A DNA stretch of 25,149 bases from CAIKZZ01 sp035524595 (lineage in GTDB: Bacteria; Pseudomonadota; Gammaproteobacteria; Steroidobacterales; Steroidobacteraceae). The position numbers and the translations under genes are program-made. The stretch is from the NCBI GenBank assembly GCA_035524595.1, contig DATKOP010000077.1, positions 1-25,149 on the forward strand. Direction: 5' to 3'. The notes under the pieces are model-generated. The model was not told the DNA's origin and did not search any database. It worked only from the letters and a program-made list of their open reading frames with translations. Of the stretch, positions 1 through 6,277 are shown one piece after another. Numbering within the stretch: position 1 is the first letter of the stretch; every line of letters starts with the position of its first letter.

Positions 1-142
1 CGTCGAGCGCGTCGGCGACCACCGCCGCGAGCGGCGAACGGGCCGGTGGCTTGGGCTTTGCGGCACGCCGCGGGGCGCGCGCGGTCTTGGACTTGGCGGG
101 TCGGGCAGGGCTCTTCTTTCGGGTGGTCTTTCTGGCGGTCAT
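1..142 (-). CDS. rsfS: Ribosomal silencing factor RsfS, N-terminal part
   Basis: RsfS binds ribosomal protein L14 (uL14) and blocks joining of the ribosomal subunits when nutrients are scarce. Only the first 47 residues lie in the window. The ATG at 142-140 overlaps the nadD stop as ATGA, so the pair is translationally coupled. The last visible residues (LAAVVADALD) match the usual start of the RsfS fold. Before them come about 35 residues rich in Lys, Arg, Ala and Pro (beginning MTARKTTRKKSPARPAKSK), a basic extension the compact family core does not need. A GGAAG motif lies about 10 bases before the ATG. Identity rests mainly on position after holA-nadD, which is standard for proteobacteria, plus the short domain match; the rest of the gene is off the left edge. 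Confidence 0.75.
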   Translation of the reverse strand, partial: MTARKTTRKKSPARPAKSKTARAPRRAAKPKPPARSPLAAVVADALD

Positions 143-840
143 CCCCGTGCTTCTTCCTTTCGGGCGTAGCAGCCCGACTCCAGGATGATACGACGCACGC
201 CGTCCGGCATCAGGTAACGTGGGTCGCGCCCGGCGTGGATCAGCGCGCGCACGTCTGTCGAGGAAATCTCGAGTTGCGTCACCGCATGAATGTAGATGCG
301 GCCCGCGACGGAATCGTGAAGGTCGGCGACGGCGCCGGTGCCGCGCTCGACCAGCAGCTCGCCGAGCGGCCCCATCGTCGGTGCGCGCCAGCCCGGCCGG
401 TGCGCCACCACGAGGTGCGACAGGCGCATCAGGTCGCGCCACTGGTGCCACTTCGGCAGGCCGAGGAAGGCGTCCATGCCGACGATCAGGCACAGCGGCC
501 GCGTCGGGTACTCGGCGCGCAGCTCCGCGAGCGTCTCGACCGAGTAGGACGGGCCGGTCTTGTGCATCTCGCGGTCGTCGACGCTGAAGCCGGGCTGGCC
601 GGCGGTCGCGGCGCGCACCATCTCGAGCCGCTGCGCATTGCTCGCGACGGTGTGCTCGCGGTGCGGCGGGTTGCCGGCCGGCATGAAGCGCATCTCCGGC
701 AGGCGCAGCGTCTCAAGCAGCTCGAAGGCGGTGCGGAGGTGTCCGTAGTGGATCGGGTCGAAGGTACCTCCGAAGATACCCATCGGACCGCCACTCGCCG
801 CACCCGCCGGGGGCGGTGTGCTTGGTCGCGACGTCGACAT
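139..840 (-). CDS. nadD: Nicotinate-nucleotide adenylyltransferase NadD
   Basis: NadD transfers AMP from ATP to nicotinic acid mononucleotide to make deamido-NAD, a late step in NAD synthesis in the cytosol. The nucleotidyltransferase signature GGTFDPIHYGHL is at residues 24-35, and the C-terminal ISSTDVR motif, which binds the ATP phosphates, is at 192-198 (counting from ATG 840). At 233 residues the length is normal apart from about 19 extra residues before MGIFGGTFDP. Start choice: ATG 840 has a good GGTGAG five bases upstream. An in-frame GTG at 846 lies directly after the holA stop, and ATG at residue 20 would give the more usual short N-terminus. The gene follows holA with almost no gap and overlaps rsfS by four bases. 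Confidence 0.95.
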   Translation of the reverse strand: MSTSRPSTPPPAGAASGGPMGIFGGTFDPIHYGHLRTAFELLETLRLPEMRFMPAGNPPHREHTVASNAQRLEMVRAATAGQPGFSVDDREMHKTGPSYSVETLAELRAEYPTRPLCLIVGMDAFLGLPKWHQWRDLMRLSHLVVAHRPGWRAPTMGPLGELLVERGTGAVADLHDSVAGRIYIHAVTQLEISSTDVRALIHAGRDPRYLMPDGVRRIILESGCYARKEEARG

Positions 841-846
841 CGGCAC

Positions 847-1854
847 TCACCCTGCCCGATTTCGTGCCGCGATGCAAAGCTGGCTGGCGATCCGGGCGAG
901 CTCGCCCCAGGCCTCGTCCTTGCGCGGCCCCTTGATCAGCTGGTCGGTGCGCGCGGCCGCGCAAAGGAGCTCCAGCGCCGCGGCGCGCGGCACGCGCCGC
1001 GCCGCGGCCGCGAGCAGTTCCCGGCGGCGCCGCCCGCCGCGAAACAGGCGCCGCGGACCGCCCGACGCCTGCCCCGGCCACTGCAGGATCGAGCGCAGCT
1101 CCTCGGCGATGCACCACAGCACCAGCGTCGGCTCCTCGCCCTCGGCCGCGAGGCCGTCGAGGATGCGCAGCGTGCGCGCCGCGTCCCCCGCGAGCAGCGC
1201 CTCGCCGAGCTGGAACACGTGGTAGCGCGCGCTGGTCGCGACCGAGTCGGCGACCGTCTCGACGCCGACCGGCCCGGGGCCGGCGACGAGGCGCAGCAGC
1301 TCGATCTCCTGGTGCGCGGCCACGAGGTTGCCCTCGCAGCGCTCGGCCAGGAGCTGCACCGCGTCCGGCTCCGGCTCGAGGCCGAGGCCGCGCATGCGCG
1401 CCTCGATCCACGCCGGCAGCTGCTCCGGCAGCAGCTGTTCCGCGTCGACGCAGCAGCCGTGCTCCTCGAAGGCCCTGACCCAGGCGCCCGAGCGGTCGGC
1501 GTACTCGATCTTGTCGGTGATCACGAGCAGCACGACGTCGGGCGCCGGCGCCGCGAGCGCCGCGACCAGCGCGCGGCTGCCCTCCGCGCCCGGCTTCGGC
1601 GTCGGCATCCTGAGCTCGACGACGCGCCGCTCGGCGAACAGCGACAGCGACCTCAGGCCGGCGCCGAACTCCTCCCAGTCGAAGCCGCGCTCGGCGAACA
1701 GCACGTCGCGCCCGGTGTAGCCGAGGCCGCGGGCGCGGCTGCGGATCGCATCGGCGGCCTCGCCGACGCGCAGCGGCTCGTCGCCGGCGACCAGCCACGC
1801 CGGCGCGAGGCCCGCCTCGAGCGCGCGCGACAGCGTCTCGGGCACGAGCCGCAT
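847..1854 (-). CDS. holA: DNA polymerase III subunit delta HolA
   Basis: The delta subunit opens the beta sliding clamp within the clamp-loader complex at the replication fork. The 335-residue product has the family's features: an N-terminal segment with LVAGDEPLRVGEAADAIR (res 21-38), where a degenerate P-loop region sits in delta proteins, a middle section with VLLVITDKIEYADRSGAW, and a helical C-terminal collar domain containing DQLIKGPRKDEAWGEL. Length is close to E. coli delta (343). The ATG at 1854 overlaps the stop of the upstream carboxypeptidase as TGATG, and no promoter-sized gap lies upstream. holA, nadD and rsfS are therefore probably transcribed from in front of the carboxypeptidase gene or from a promoter inside it. 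In most relatives holA directly follows lptE; here four genes intervene. Confidence 0.95.
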   Translation of the reverse strand: MRLVPETLSRALEAGLAPAWLVAGDEPLRVGEAADAIRSRARGLGYTGRDVLFAERGFDWEEFGAGLRSLSLFAERRVVELRMPTPKPGAEGSRALVAALAAPAPDVVLLVITDKIEYADRSGAWVRAFEEHGCCVDAEQLLPEQLPAWIEARMRGLGLEPEPDAVQLLAERCEGNLVAAHQEIELLRLVAGPGPVGVETVADSVATSARYHVFQLGEALLAGDAARTLRILDGLAAEGEEPTLVLWCIAEELRSILQWPGQASGGPRRLFRGGRRRRELLAAAARRVPRAAALELLCAAARTDQLIKGPRKDEAWGELARIASQLCIAARNRAG

Positions 1855-3482
1855 CAGCCGCCGGCCGGGTGCGTGCGGCGGATGAACGCCGCGACGTTGG
1901 CCTCGAGCGCGGCGAGCGCCGCTTCGTTCGCGTACACCATGTGGCCGGACGGATACAGCCTGATCTCGATGTTGGCGGCGATCGCGGGCGGCAGCGGCAG
2001 GTGGTGCAGCTCGTAGACCGCCGCGTAGTACGGCGTCGCGAGGTCGTAGTAGCCGCCGTTCATCATCACCTTGAGGTTCGGGTTCTGCTTCATCGCGGCC
2101 GCGAGGTCGGGCATCACGTTGGCGGCCTGCGGCGCCTTCTGCGAGCCGCCCGGCGGCTGGTGCTGGTAGTCCCACAGCCGGTCGAGGTCGGCGTTGGCCT
2201 TGTAGACCTGGCCGGCGCCGTACTTGAGGTCGCGGCGCACGTAGTCGTTGAAGGCCGAGACGTAGGCCGAGGTGATCGCCGCCGACTGCGGGTCGTACTC
2301 GGCCTCCTTGCTGAGCGGGTCGATCGTCGGCCCGGTGAAGCGCGTGTCGAGCCGGCCGGCGGCGCTGTCGTCGCCGAGCACGTGCTGGTTGAAGACGCCG
2401 ACGTTGATGCGCAGGTCGGCGCGCTCGAGGTACGCGGTCGGCAGGCCCGTGTAGGCGTGCAGCTGCGCGACCACCGCCGCCCGGCGCGCGGGCTCGAGCT
2501 GGTCGCCGGCGGCGAGCGCGCCGAGGTACTCGCCGAGCGCGTAGCGCTCGACCTCGGCGAGGAACGGCTCGAGCGCGGCCGGCCGGTTCGGCAGCTTCTG
2601 GTGGTACCAGGCGGTGGCCGCGTAGGTCGGCAGCGCGAGCGCGTACGGCTGGTCGACGCCGGGGTTGTACTGCGGCGTGTCGGCGTTGTCGTCGCCGCAC
2701 AGCCACTGCGACAGCAGGATCACGCCGTTGAGGTCGAGGCCCTTCTCGCTCTGCAGCACGTACGCGAGCGCCGCCGCCCGCATCGTGCCGTAGGACTCGC
2801 CGAACACGTACTTCGGCGAGTTCCAGCGGCCGTGCCGCGACAGGAACTCGGTGATGAAGTTCGCGAACGCGTGCGCGTCCTGGTCGACGCCGTAGAAGGC
2901 CTTCTCCTTGTCCGCGCCGCGCAGGTGGCTGAAGCCCGTGCCGGGCGCGTCGACGAACACGAGGTCGGAGTCGGCGAGCAGGGTGTGGGCGTTGTCGACG
3001 ATCCGGTACGGCGCCGCCGGGCTGTGGCTGCCGTCGGCCGCGAGCACGCGCTTCGGGCCGAGCGATCCCATGTGCAGCCACACGGTCGACGAACCCGGCC
3101 CGCCGTTGAACAGGAAGGTGATCGGCCGGCGCGGATCCGGCTCCTTGCCGAGGAAGTAGCCGACGTAGGACATGCTCGCCTCGGGCGCGGCCGGCGCCGC
3201 GGCGGCGGCCCGCTCGGCGGCCGCCTGGGCCGGCTCCTCGTCGAGCGGATCCTTGAGGTGCACCACCAGCACCCCGGCCTCGGCCTGGTAGCCGAGCACC
3301 CGGCCGCCGACCGTGATGCTCTGCGTGGTGCGCGCCGAGTCGTCCTTGAGGTGGCGCTGCGCCTCGCGCTCCTCGGCGGGCTCGCCCGCCTTGTCGGCGT
3401 GCTCCTTGGCCGGCGTCGCGGCGAGCACGGGCGTCAGGGCGCCGAGCGCCACGGCGGGGATCCACAGCCAGTTGCGCGCCAT
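1854..3482 (-). CDS. Secreted peptidase S10 (serine carboxypeptidase-like) protein
   Basis: Family S10 enzymes are alpha/beta-hydrolases that remove C-terminal residues from peptides, usually at acid pH. The 542-residue protein starts with a Sec signal peptide (MARNWLWIPAVALGALTPVLA, cleavage near residue 21), so it acts in the periplasm or outside. S10 landmarks are all present: NGGPGSS at 126-132 (oxyanion region), VDAPGTGFS at 177-185, the nucleophile Ser230 in GESYG (228-232), Asp480 in GGYYDLATP and His514 in SGHMVY. The triad therefore looks intact. Residues 22-100 form a charged, Ala/Glu-rich linker. The ATG at 3482 has GGAG seven bases upstream. It heads a tight string with holA-nadD-rsfS and is divergent to the cupin gene. 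Substrate unknown; a bacterial S10 in this housekeeping neighbourhood is unexpected. Confidence 0.92.
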   Translation of the reverse strand: MARNWLWIPAVALGALTPVLAATPAKEHADKAGEPAEEREAQRHLKDDSARTTQSITVGGRVLGYQAEAGVLVVHLKDPLDEEPAQAAAERAAAAAPAAPEASMSYVGYFLGKEPDPRRPITFLFNGGPGSSTVWLHMGSLGPKRVLAADGSHSPAAPYRIVDNAHTLLADSDLVFVDAPGTGFSHLRGADKEKAFYGVDQDAHAFANFITEFLSRHGRWNSPKYVFGESYGTMRAAALAYVLQSEKGLDLNGVILLSQWLCGDDNADTPQYNPGVDQPYALALPTYAATAWYHQKLPNRPAALEPFLAEVERYALGEYLGALAAGDQLEPARRAAVVAQLHAYTGLPTAYLERADLRINVGVFNQHVLGDDSAAGRLDTRFTGPTIDPLSKEAEYDPQSAAITSAYVSAFNDYVRRDLKYGAGQVYKANADLDRLWDYQHQPPGGSQKAPQAANVMPDLAAAMKQNPNLKVMMNGGYYDLATPYYAAVYELHHLPLPPAIAANIEIRLYPSGHMVYANEAALAALEANVAAFIRRTHPAGG

Positions 3483-3688
3483 CGATGAACTCCGCGATGC
3501 CCGGGTCGGGGGAGCCGAGTCTCACATCGCCGGGCCGGCCCGGCAAGCCGCAGGCACGCGACGCGCCGCCCGGCCCCGGGCGCTTGCCGCAGGCGCCGGC
3601 CCGCGCCACTATCGGCCCGCGCCCGCCCGGGTGCCGCCGGCCGGCCGCGCGTGCCTGCCGGTGCCGAGCCGTACAGGGGGACACGCCG
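3483..3688. promoter_or_regulatory. Divergent intergenic region (carboxypeptidase / cupin)
   Basis: These 206 bases separate two divergent genes and must hold promoters for both. I see a perfect 16-bp palindrome at 3529-3544 (GCCGGGCCGGCCCGGC), a nine-base direct repeat GCCGCAGGC at 3547-3555 and 3586-3594, and the cupin ribosome-binding site AGGGGG around 3675-3680. No convincing -10/-35 pair stands out because the region is extremely GC-rich. The palindrome may be an operator or may simply reflect base composition. Confidence 0.4.
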
Positions 3689-4039
3689 ATGAGACCGATG
3701 GCCGCGATCGCGACGACGCTGGCGCTGCTCGTGCCGGGCCTGAGCCTCGCGCAGGACGCGATGCAGTACCACGTCAAGCACCTGAAGGTGGTGGCGGAGG
3801 ACGACAAGGTGCGGGTGCTGCAGTGGTCGCCCAAGAAGGGCGACAGGACGCCGATGCACTCGCACCCGGCGAGCGTGGTGTACGTCGTCAAGGGCTGCCG
3901 GGTGCGCTACACGTTCCCGGACGGCAGCACCAAGGACGGCGAGACCAAGACCGGCGAGGTGCTGATCCGCGCGCCGGTCACGCACGCCGACGAGGCGCTC
4001 GATGACTGCGAGTCGATCCTGGTCGAGCTCAAGAAGTAA
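3689..4039 (+). CDS. Small exported cupin-domain protein
   Basis: This is a 116-residue protein with a Sec signal peptide (cleavage likely after Ala21, LSLA-QD) and a single cupin barrel. Cupin motif 1 appears as GDRTPMHSHPASVVYVVKG (51-69), with metal-ligand histidines His57 and His59. The acidic residue normally four or five positions further on is replaced by Ser/Val. Motif 2 is GEVLIRAPVTHADEA (89-103) with His99. It would thus offer a three-histidine metal site in the periplasm. The start was placed at ATG 3689, not an upstream in-frame ATG at 3485, because it has AGGGGG eight bases upstream and gives a clean signal peptide. It is the only plus-strand gene in the first 19 kb and converges on the PCuAC-BtuF fusion. 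Single-domain cupins cover many functions, so no reaction can be assigned. Confidence 0.85.
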   Translation: MRPMAAIATTLALLVPGLSLAQDAMQYHVKHLKVVAEDDKVRVLQWSPKKGDRTPMHSHPASVVYVVKGCRVRYTFPDGSTKDGETKTGEVLIRAPVTHADEALDDCESILVELKK

Positions 4040-4057
4040 CGGCAGGGAGCGGGCGGC

Positions 4058-4076
4058 CGCCGCGCTCAGCGCGGCG
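4058..4076. terminator. Hairpin between convergent genes
   Basis: An 8-bp perfect stem (4058-4065 with 4069-4076) carries a three-base TCA loop between the cupin (stop at 4037-4039) and the minus-strand fusion gene. The loop TCA is the fusion gene's own TGA stop read on the other strand. There is no T-run on either side, so a bidirectional terminator is plausible but not proven. Confidence 0.4.
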
Positions 4077-5286
4077 CGAGCGCCGCGCGCCGCTCCGCGA
4101 GGCGCGCGCACAGCGTCGCGGTGCCGAGCGCGATGCGCGGGCCCATCCGGTTGACGAGGTCCGGGTCGAGGGTCACGACGTTGCCGCTCGCGACCGCGCG
4201 CAGCGGCAGGCGCGTGCGCCAGCGGCCCAGCCACTCCGCGTCCTCGGCGGCGGTGCCGGCGAGCACGACGACGTCCGGGTCGCGCGCGTAGACCGCCTCC
4301 TCGTCGACGACGACGGCGCTGAGCGGCTGGTCGGCGAACACGTTGTCAGCGCCGCAGACGCGCAGCATCTCGCTGGCGACGTGCCTTCCGCCGAGCGTGT
4401 ACAGCGGCGTGCCCCAGACCTGGTAGAAGACCCTGAGCCGGCGCGCGCCCCGGTAGCGCTGCGCGAGCGCCTCGAGCTCGCTCCTGAGCGCCCCGGCCGC
4501 CGCCCGCGCCACGGGCTCCGTGCCGAGCACGGCGCCGAGCCGCTCGAGCGAGTCCGGCACGTCGGCGAGCGTGTGCTGCTCGAGGCTCAGCACCCTGAGG
4601 CCGAGGCGCGACAGCAGCTCGCGCTGCGCCGTCGGCGAGCCGTCGCCCCACAGCAGCACCAGGTCGGGCCGCAACGCGACCAGCCGCTCGGCGTCGAGGC
4701 GGTCGACGTCGCCGACGCGCGGCACGCGCCGCGCCGCCGGCGGGTAGTCGCTCGTGTCGAGCGTGCCGACCAGGCGCTCGCCGGCGCCGGCCGCGTACAC
4801 GAGCTCGGTCAGGTGCGGCGCGAGCGTCACGATCCGCTGCGGCACGGCGGCCGGCGGCGGCGGCGCCTCGTCGCGCACCTCGAGCACCGTCTCGAGCGCC
4901 CCGGCGCGCGCGAAGCGCAGCGTCAGCGGCACACGCTCGCCCGCGACCAGCGCGCCGTGCAGCCCGACCAGCATCAGGTGCAGCGCGCCCGGCTGGAAGC
5001 TGAGGCTCGCGCCGGGCGCGAGCGGCAGGCGGGCGACGGCGCGCATGCGCGCCACGCCGTCCTCGACGCGGGTCTCGTGCATCTCGACGCGCTCGGCACG
5101 CGGCGAGCTCGCGCCCTCGAGCGTGTCGGCCCCGCCGCCGCTGCGGATCACGAGATAGCCGGCGCCGACGGTCGCGCCGGCCACCGTCGGCCGCGCCCAG
5201 CCGGACTCCAGCGTCGGCACGGGCTCGGCGCCGGCCGCGGCGCCGAGCGCGAGCGCCGCCACGAGCGCCGCGCCCGGCCGGCGCAT
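4066..5286 (-). CDS. PCuAC copper-chaperone domain fused to BtuF-like substrate-binding domain
   Basis: A single 406-residue exported protein joins two periplasmic modules. After a signal peptide (about residues 1-20, cleavage at AGA-EP), residues 21-138 form a PCuAC (DUF461) domain. The copper motif H-X10-M-X21-H-X-M is exact: His70, Met81, His103, Met105. A Pro-rich linker (APPPPAAVPQ, 141-150) leads to residues 151-400, which resemble BtuF-type periplasmic binding proteins of vitamin B12 and siderophore ABC transporters: RIVTLAPHLTELVYAAGAG, then SDYPPAARRVPRVGDVDRLD, then LVALRPDLVLLW. PCuAC proteins deliver Cu(I) to cytochrome oxidase; BtuF-like proteins capture cobalamin or iron chelates. 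No ABC permease, ATPase or TonB receptor is in the window, so the ligand is unknown. The ATG at 5286 overlaps the stop of the upstream HExxH gene as TGATG. The two halves share one uninterrupted frame and similar codon use. Confidence 0.88.
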   Translation of the reverse strand: MRRPGAALVAALALGAAAGAEPVPTLESGWARPTVAGATVGAGYLVIRSGGGADTLEGASSPRAERVEMHETRVEDGVARMRAVARLPLAPGASLSFQPGALHLMLVGLHGALVAGERVPLTLRFARAGALETVLEVRDEAPPPPAAVPQRIVTLAPHLTELVYAAGAGERLVGTLDTSDYPPAARRVPRVGDVDRLDAERLVALRPDLVLLWGDGSPTAQRELLSRLGLRVLSLEQHTLADVPDSLERLGAVLGTEPVARAAAGALRSELEALAQRYRGARRLRVFYQVWGTPLYTLGGRHVASEMLRVCGADNVFADQPLSAVVVDEEAVYARDPDVVVLAGTAAEDAEWLGRWRTRLPLRAVASGNVVTLDPDLVNRMGPRIALGTATLCARLAERRAALAPR

Positions 5287-5798
5287 CAGGCGCGCCTCCG
5301 CCAGCTGAGCCGGCCGCGCCCGTCGAGCAGGCCCTCGCGGGCGAGCCAGGCGCGCGCCGCGTCGGCCTCCGCCTCGAACCAGCGGCGCGCCGAGCCGAGC
5401 CGGAACGTGTAGCCCCAGCGGTCCATGTCGTCCATGAGGCGCGCGCCGCCGGCGCCCGCCAGCTCGTCGGCGAGCAGGATCTGCAGGCAGCAGACCGCGT
5501 TCTCCTCCTCGAAGTCGCCGCCGGCGTCGCGCGCCAGCGCGGCGCGGCGCGCGCCGTCCATGCACAGCGCGTGGCCGGCCTCGTGCAGCACCGAGTGCAG
5601 CGGCGTGTCGCCGCGGACCCAGACGCGGCTGCCCTCGAGGCCCGCCTCCGGCTCGCCCCAGTAGCTGAACGGGATCGGCGCGCCGTCGGCGACCGAGGCC
5701 AGCGTCAGCCCGTAGCGGGCCAGGAGCGCACGCACGGGCGCCGTGAAGCCGTCGGCGAGCACCAGCACCCCGGCGCCGGCGGCGGCCGCGACGCTCAC
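5286..5798 (-). CDS. Conserved-looking HExxH putative metalloprotein
   Basis: This 170-residue protein has no signal peptide or membrane segment that I can see. Its main feature is a zinc-metallopeptidase-like helix, LHSVLHEAGHALC (67-79), with HEAGH at 72-76. Acidic residues follow in DFEEENAVCCLQILLADEL (95-113), where Glu97-Glu99 could supply a third ligand; a Cys pair sits at 103-104. The C-terminal half is rich in Trp and aromatic residues (DDMDRWGYTFRLGSARRWFEAEAD). It starts with GTG at 5798, which overlaps the lptE stop as GTGA, and its stop overlaps the fusion gene's start, so it is translationally coupled on both sides. I do not recognise a named family; a cytosolic metallopeptidase or a metal-binding protein working with its neighbours is an inference. 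Confidence 0.8.
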   Translation of the reverse strand: MSVAAAAGAGVLVLADGFTAPVRALLARYGLTLASVADGAPIPFSYWGEPEAGLEGSRVWVRGDTPLHSVLHEAGHALCMDGARRAALARDAGGDFEEENAVCCLQILLADELAGAGGARLMDDMDRWGYTFRLGSARRWFEAEADAARAWLAREGLLDGRGRLSWRRRA

Positions 5799-6277
5799 GG
5801 CCCGAGCGCCGACAGGCGGCGCATCACGAGCGCGGCGAGCTCGCGGGCGAGCGCGGCGCGGATCTGGTCCTGCTCCTGCTCCTTGGCGAGCACCGCGGTC
5901 ACGTCGAAGCTGTAGTCGCGGGTCAGCGTCAGCACCTTCGGCGACAGCACTTCCTTGTCGCCGATCCGCACCCGGTAGCGGATCGTGTAGTAGACCTCGT
6001 ACTCGGTCGGCGTGTTGCTCGCCGACACCGACAGCACGCGCTGGCCGCTGTCGTCGGTGAGCACCTCGATGGTCGCGGTGGCGCCGCTGCCGGCGATGCG
6101 GCTGCCGGAGGCGCGCAGTGCGTCGCCGAGCGCGCGGTGGAAGTCGGTGTAGCGGTCCTCGGCCACGACCTGGGTGGTGGCGAAGGCCTGCGGCAGGCGC
6201 GTGACGCCCTGCAGGTGGAAGCCGCAGGCGGCGAGCGCGGCCGCGGCCCCGAGCGCGGCGAGCCGCAGCCGTCTCAT
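5795..6277 (-). CDS. lptE: LPS-assembly lipoprotein LptE
   Basis: LptE plugs the LptD beta-barrel and helps insert lipopolysaccharide into the outer leaflet of the outer membrane. The 160-residue product has a lipoprotein signal with lipobox LAAC (Cys18) followed by the typical GFHLQG. The body carries the family's pattern of a GSRI-like turn, beta strands (EVYYTIRYRVRI, LTLTRDYSFD) and a C-terminal helix with QDQIRAALARELAALVMRRL. ATG 6277 overlaps the leuS stop as ATGA. The leuS-lptE pair is a standard proteobacterial arrangement, and its lipid modification would depend on Lnt, encoded at 12533-14059. Confidence 0.94.
   Translation of the reverse strand: MRRLRLAALGAAAALAACGFHLQGVTRLPQAFATTQVVAEDRYTDFHRALGDALRASGSRIAGSGATATIEVLTDDSGQRVLSVSASNTPTEYEVYYTIRYRVRIGDKEVLSPKVLTLTRDYSFDVTAVLAKEQEQDQIRAALARELAALVMRRLSALGP

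Noticed and set aside
1869..3488. 539-codon plus-strand frame opposite the S10 carboxypeptidase
   Set aside because: Low-complexity Arg/Val/Glu composition with no motif; it mirrors the real gene, which has a signal peptide and intact catalytic residues.
3485..3688. Upstream extension of the cupin reading frame from ATG 3485
   Set aside because: The extra 68 residues are Pro/Gly/Arg-rich, have no ribosome-binding site and would bury the signal peptide; ATG 3689 fits better.
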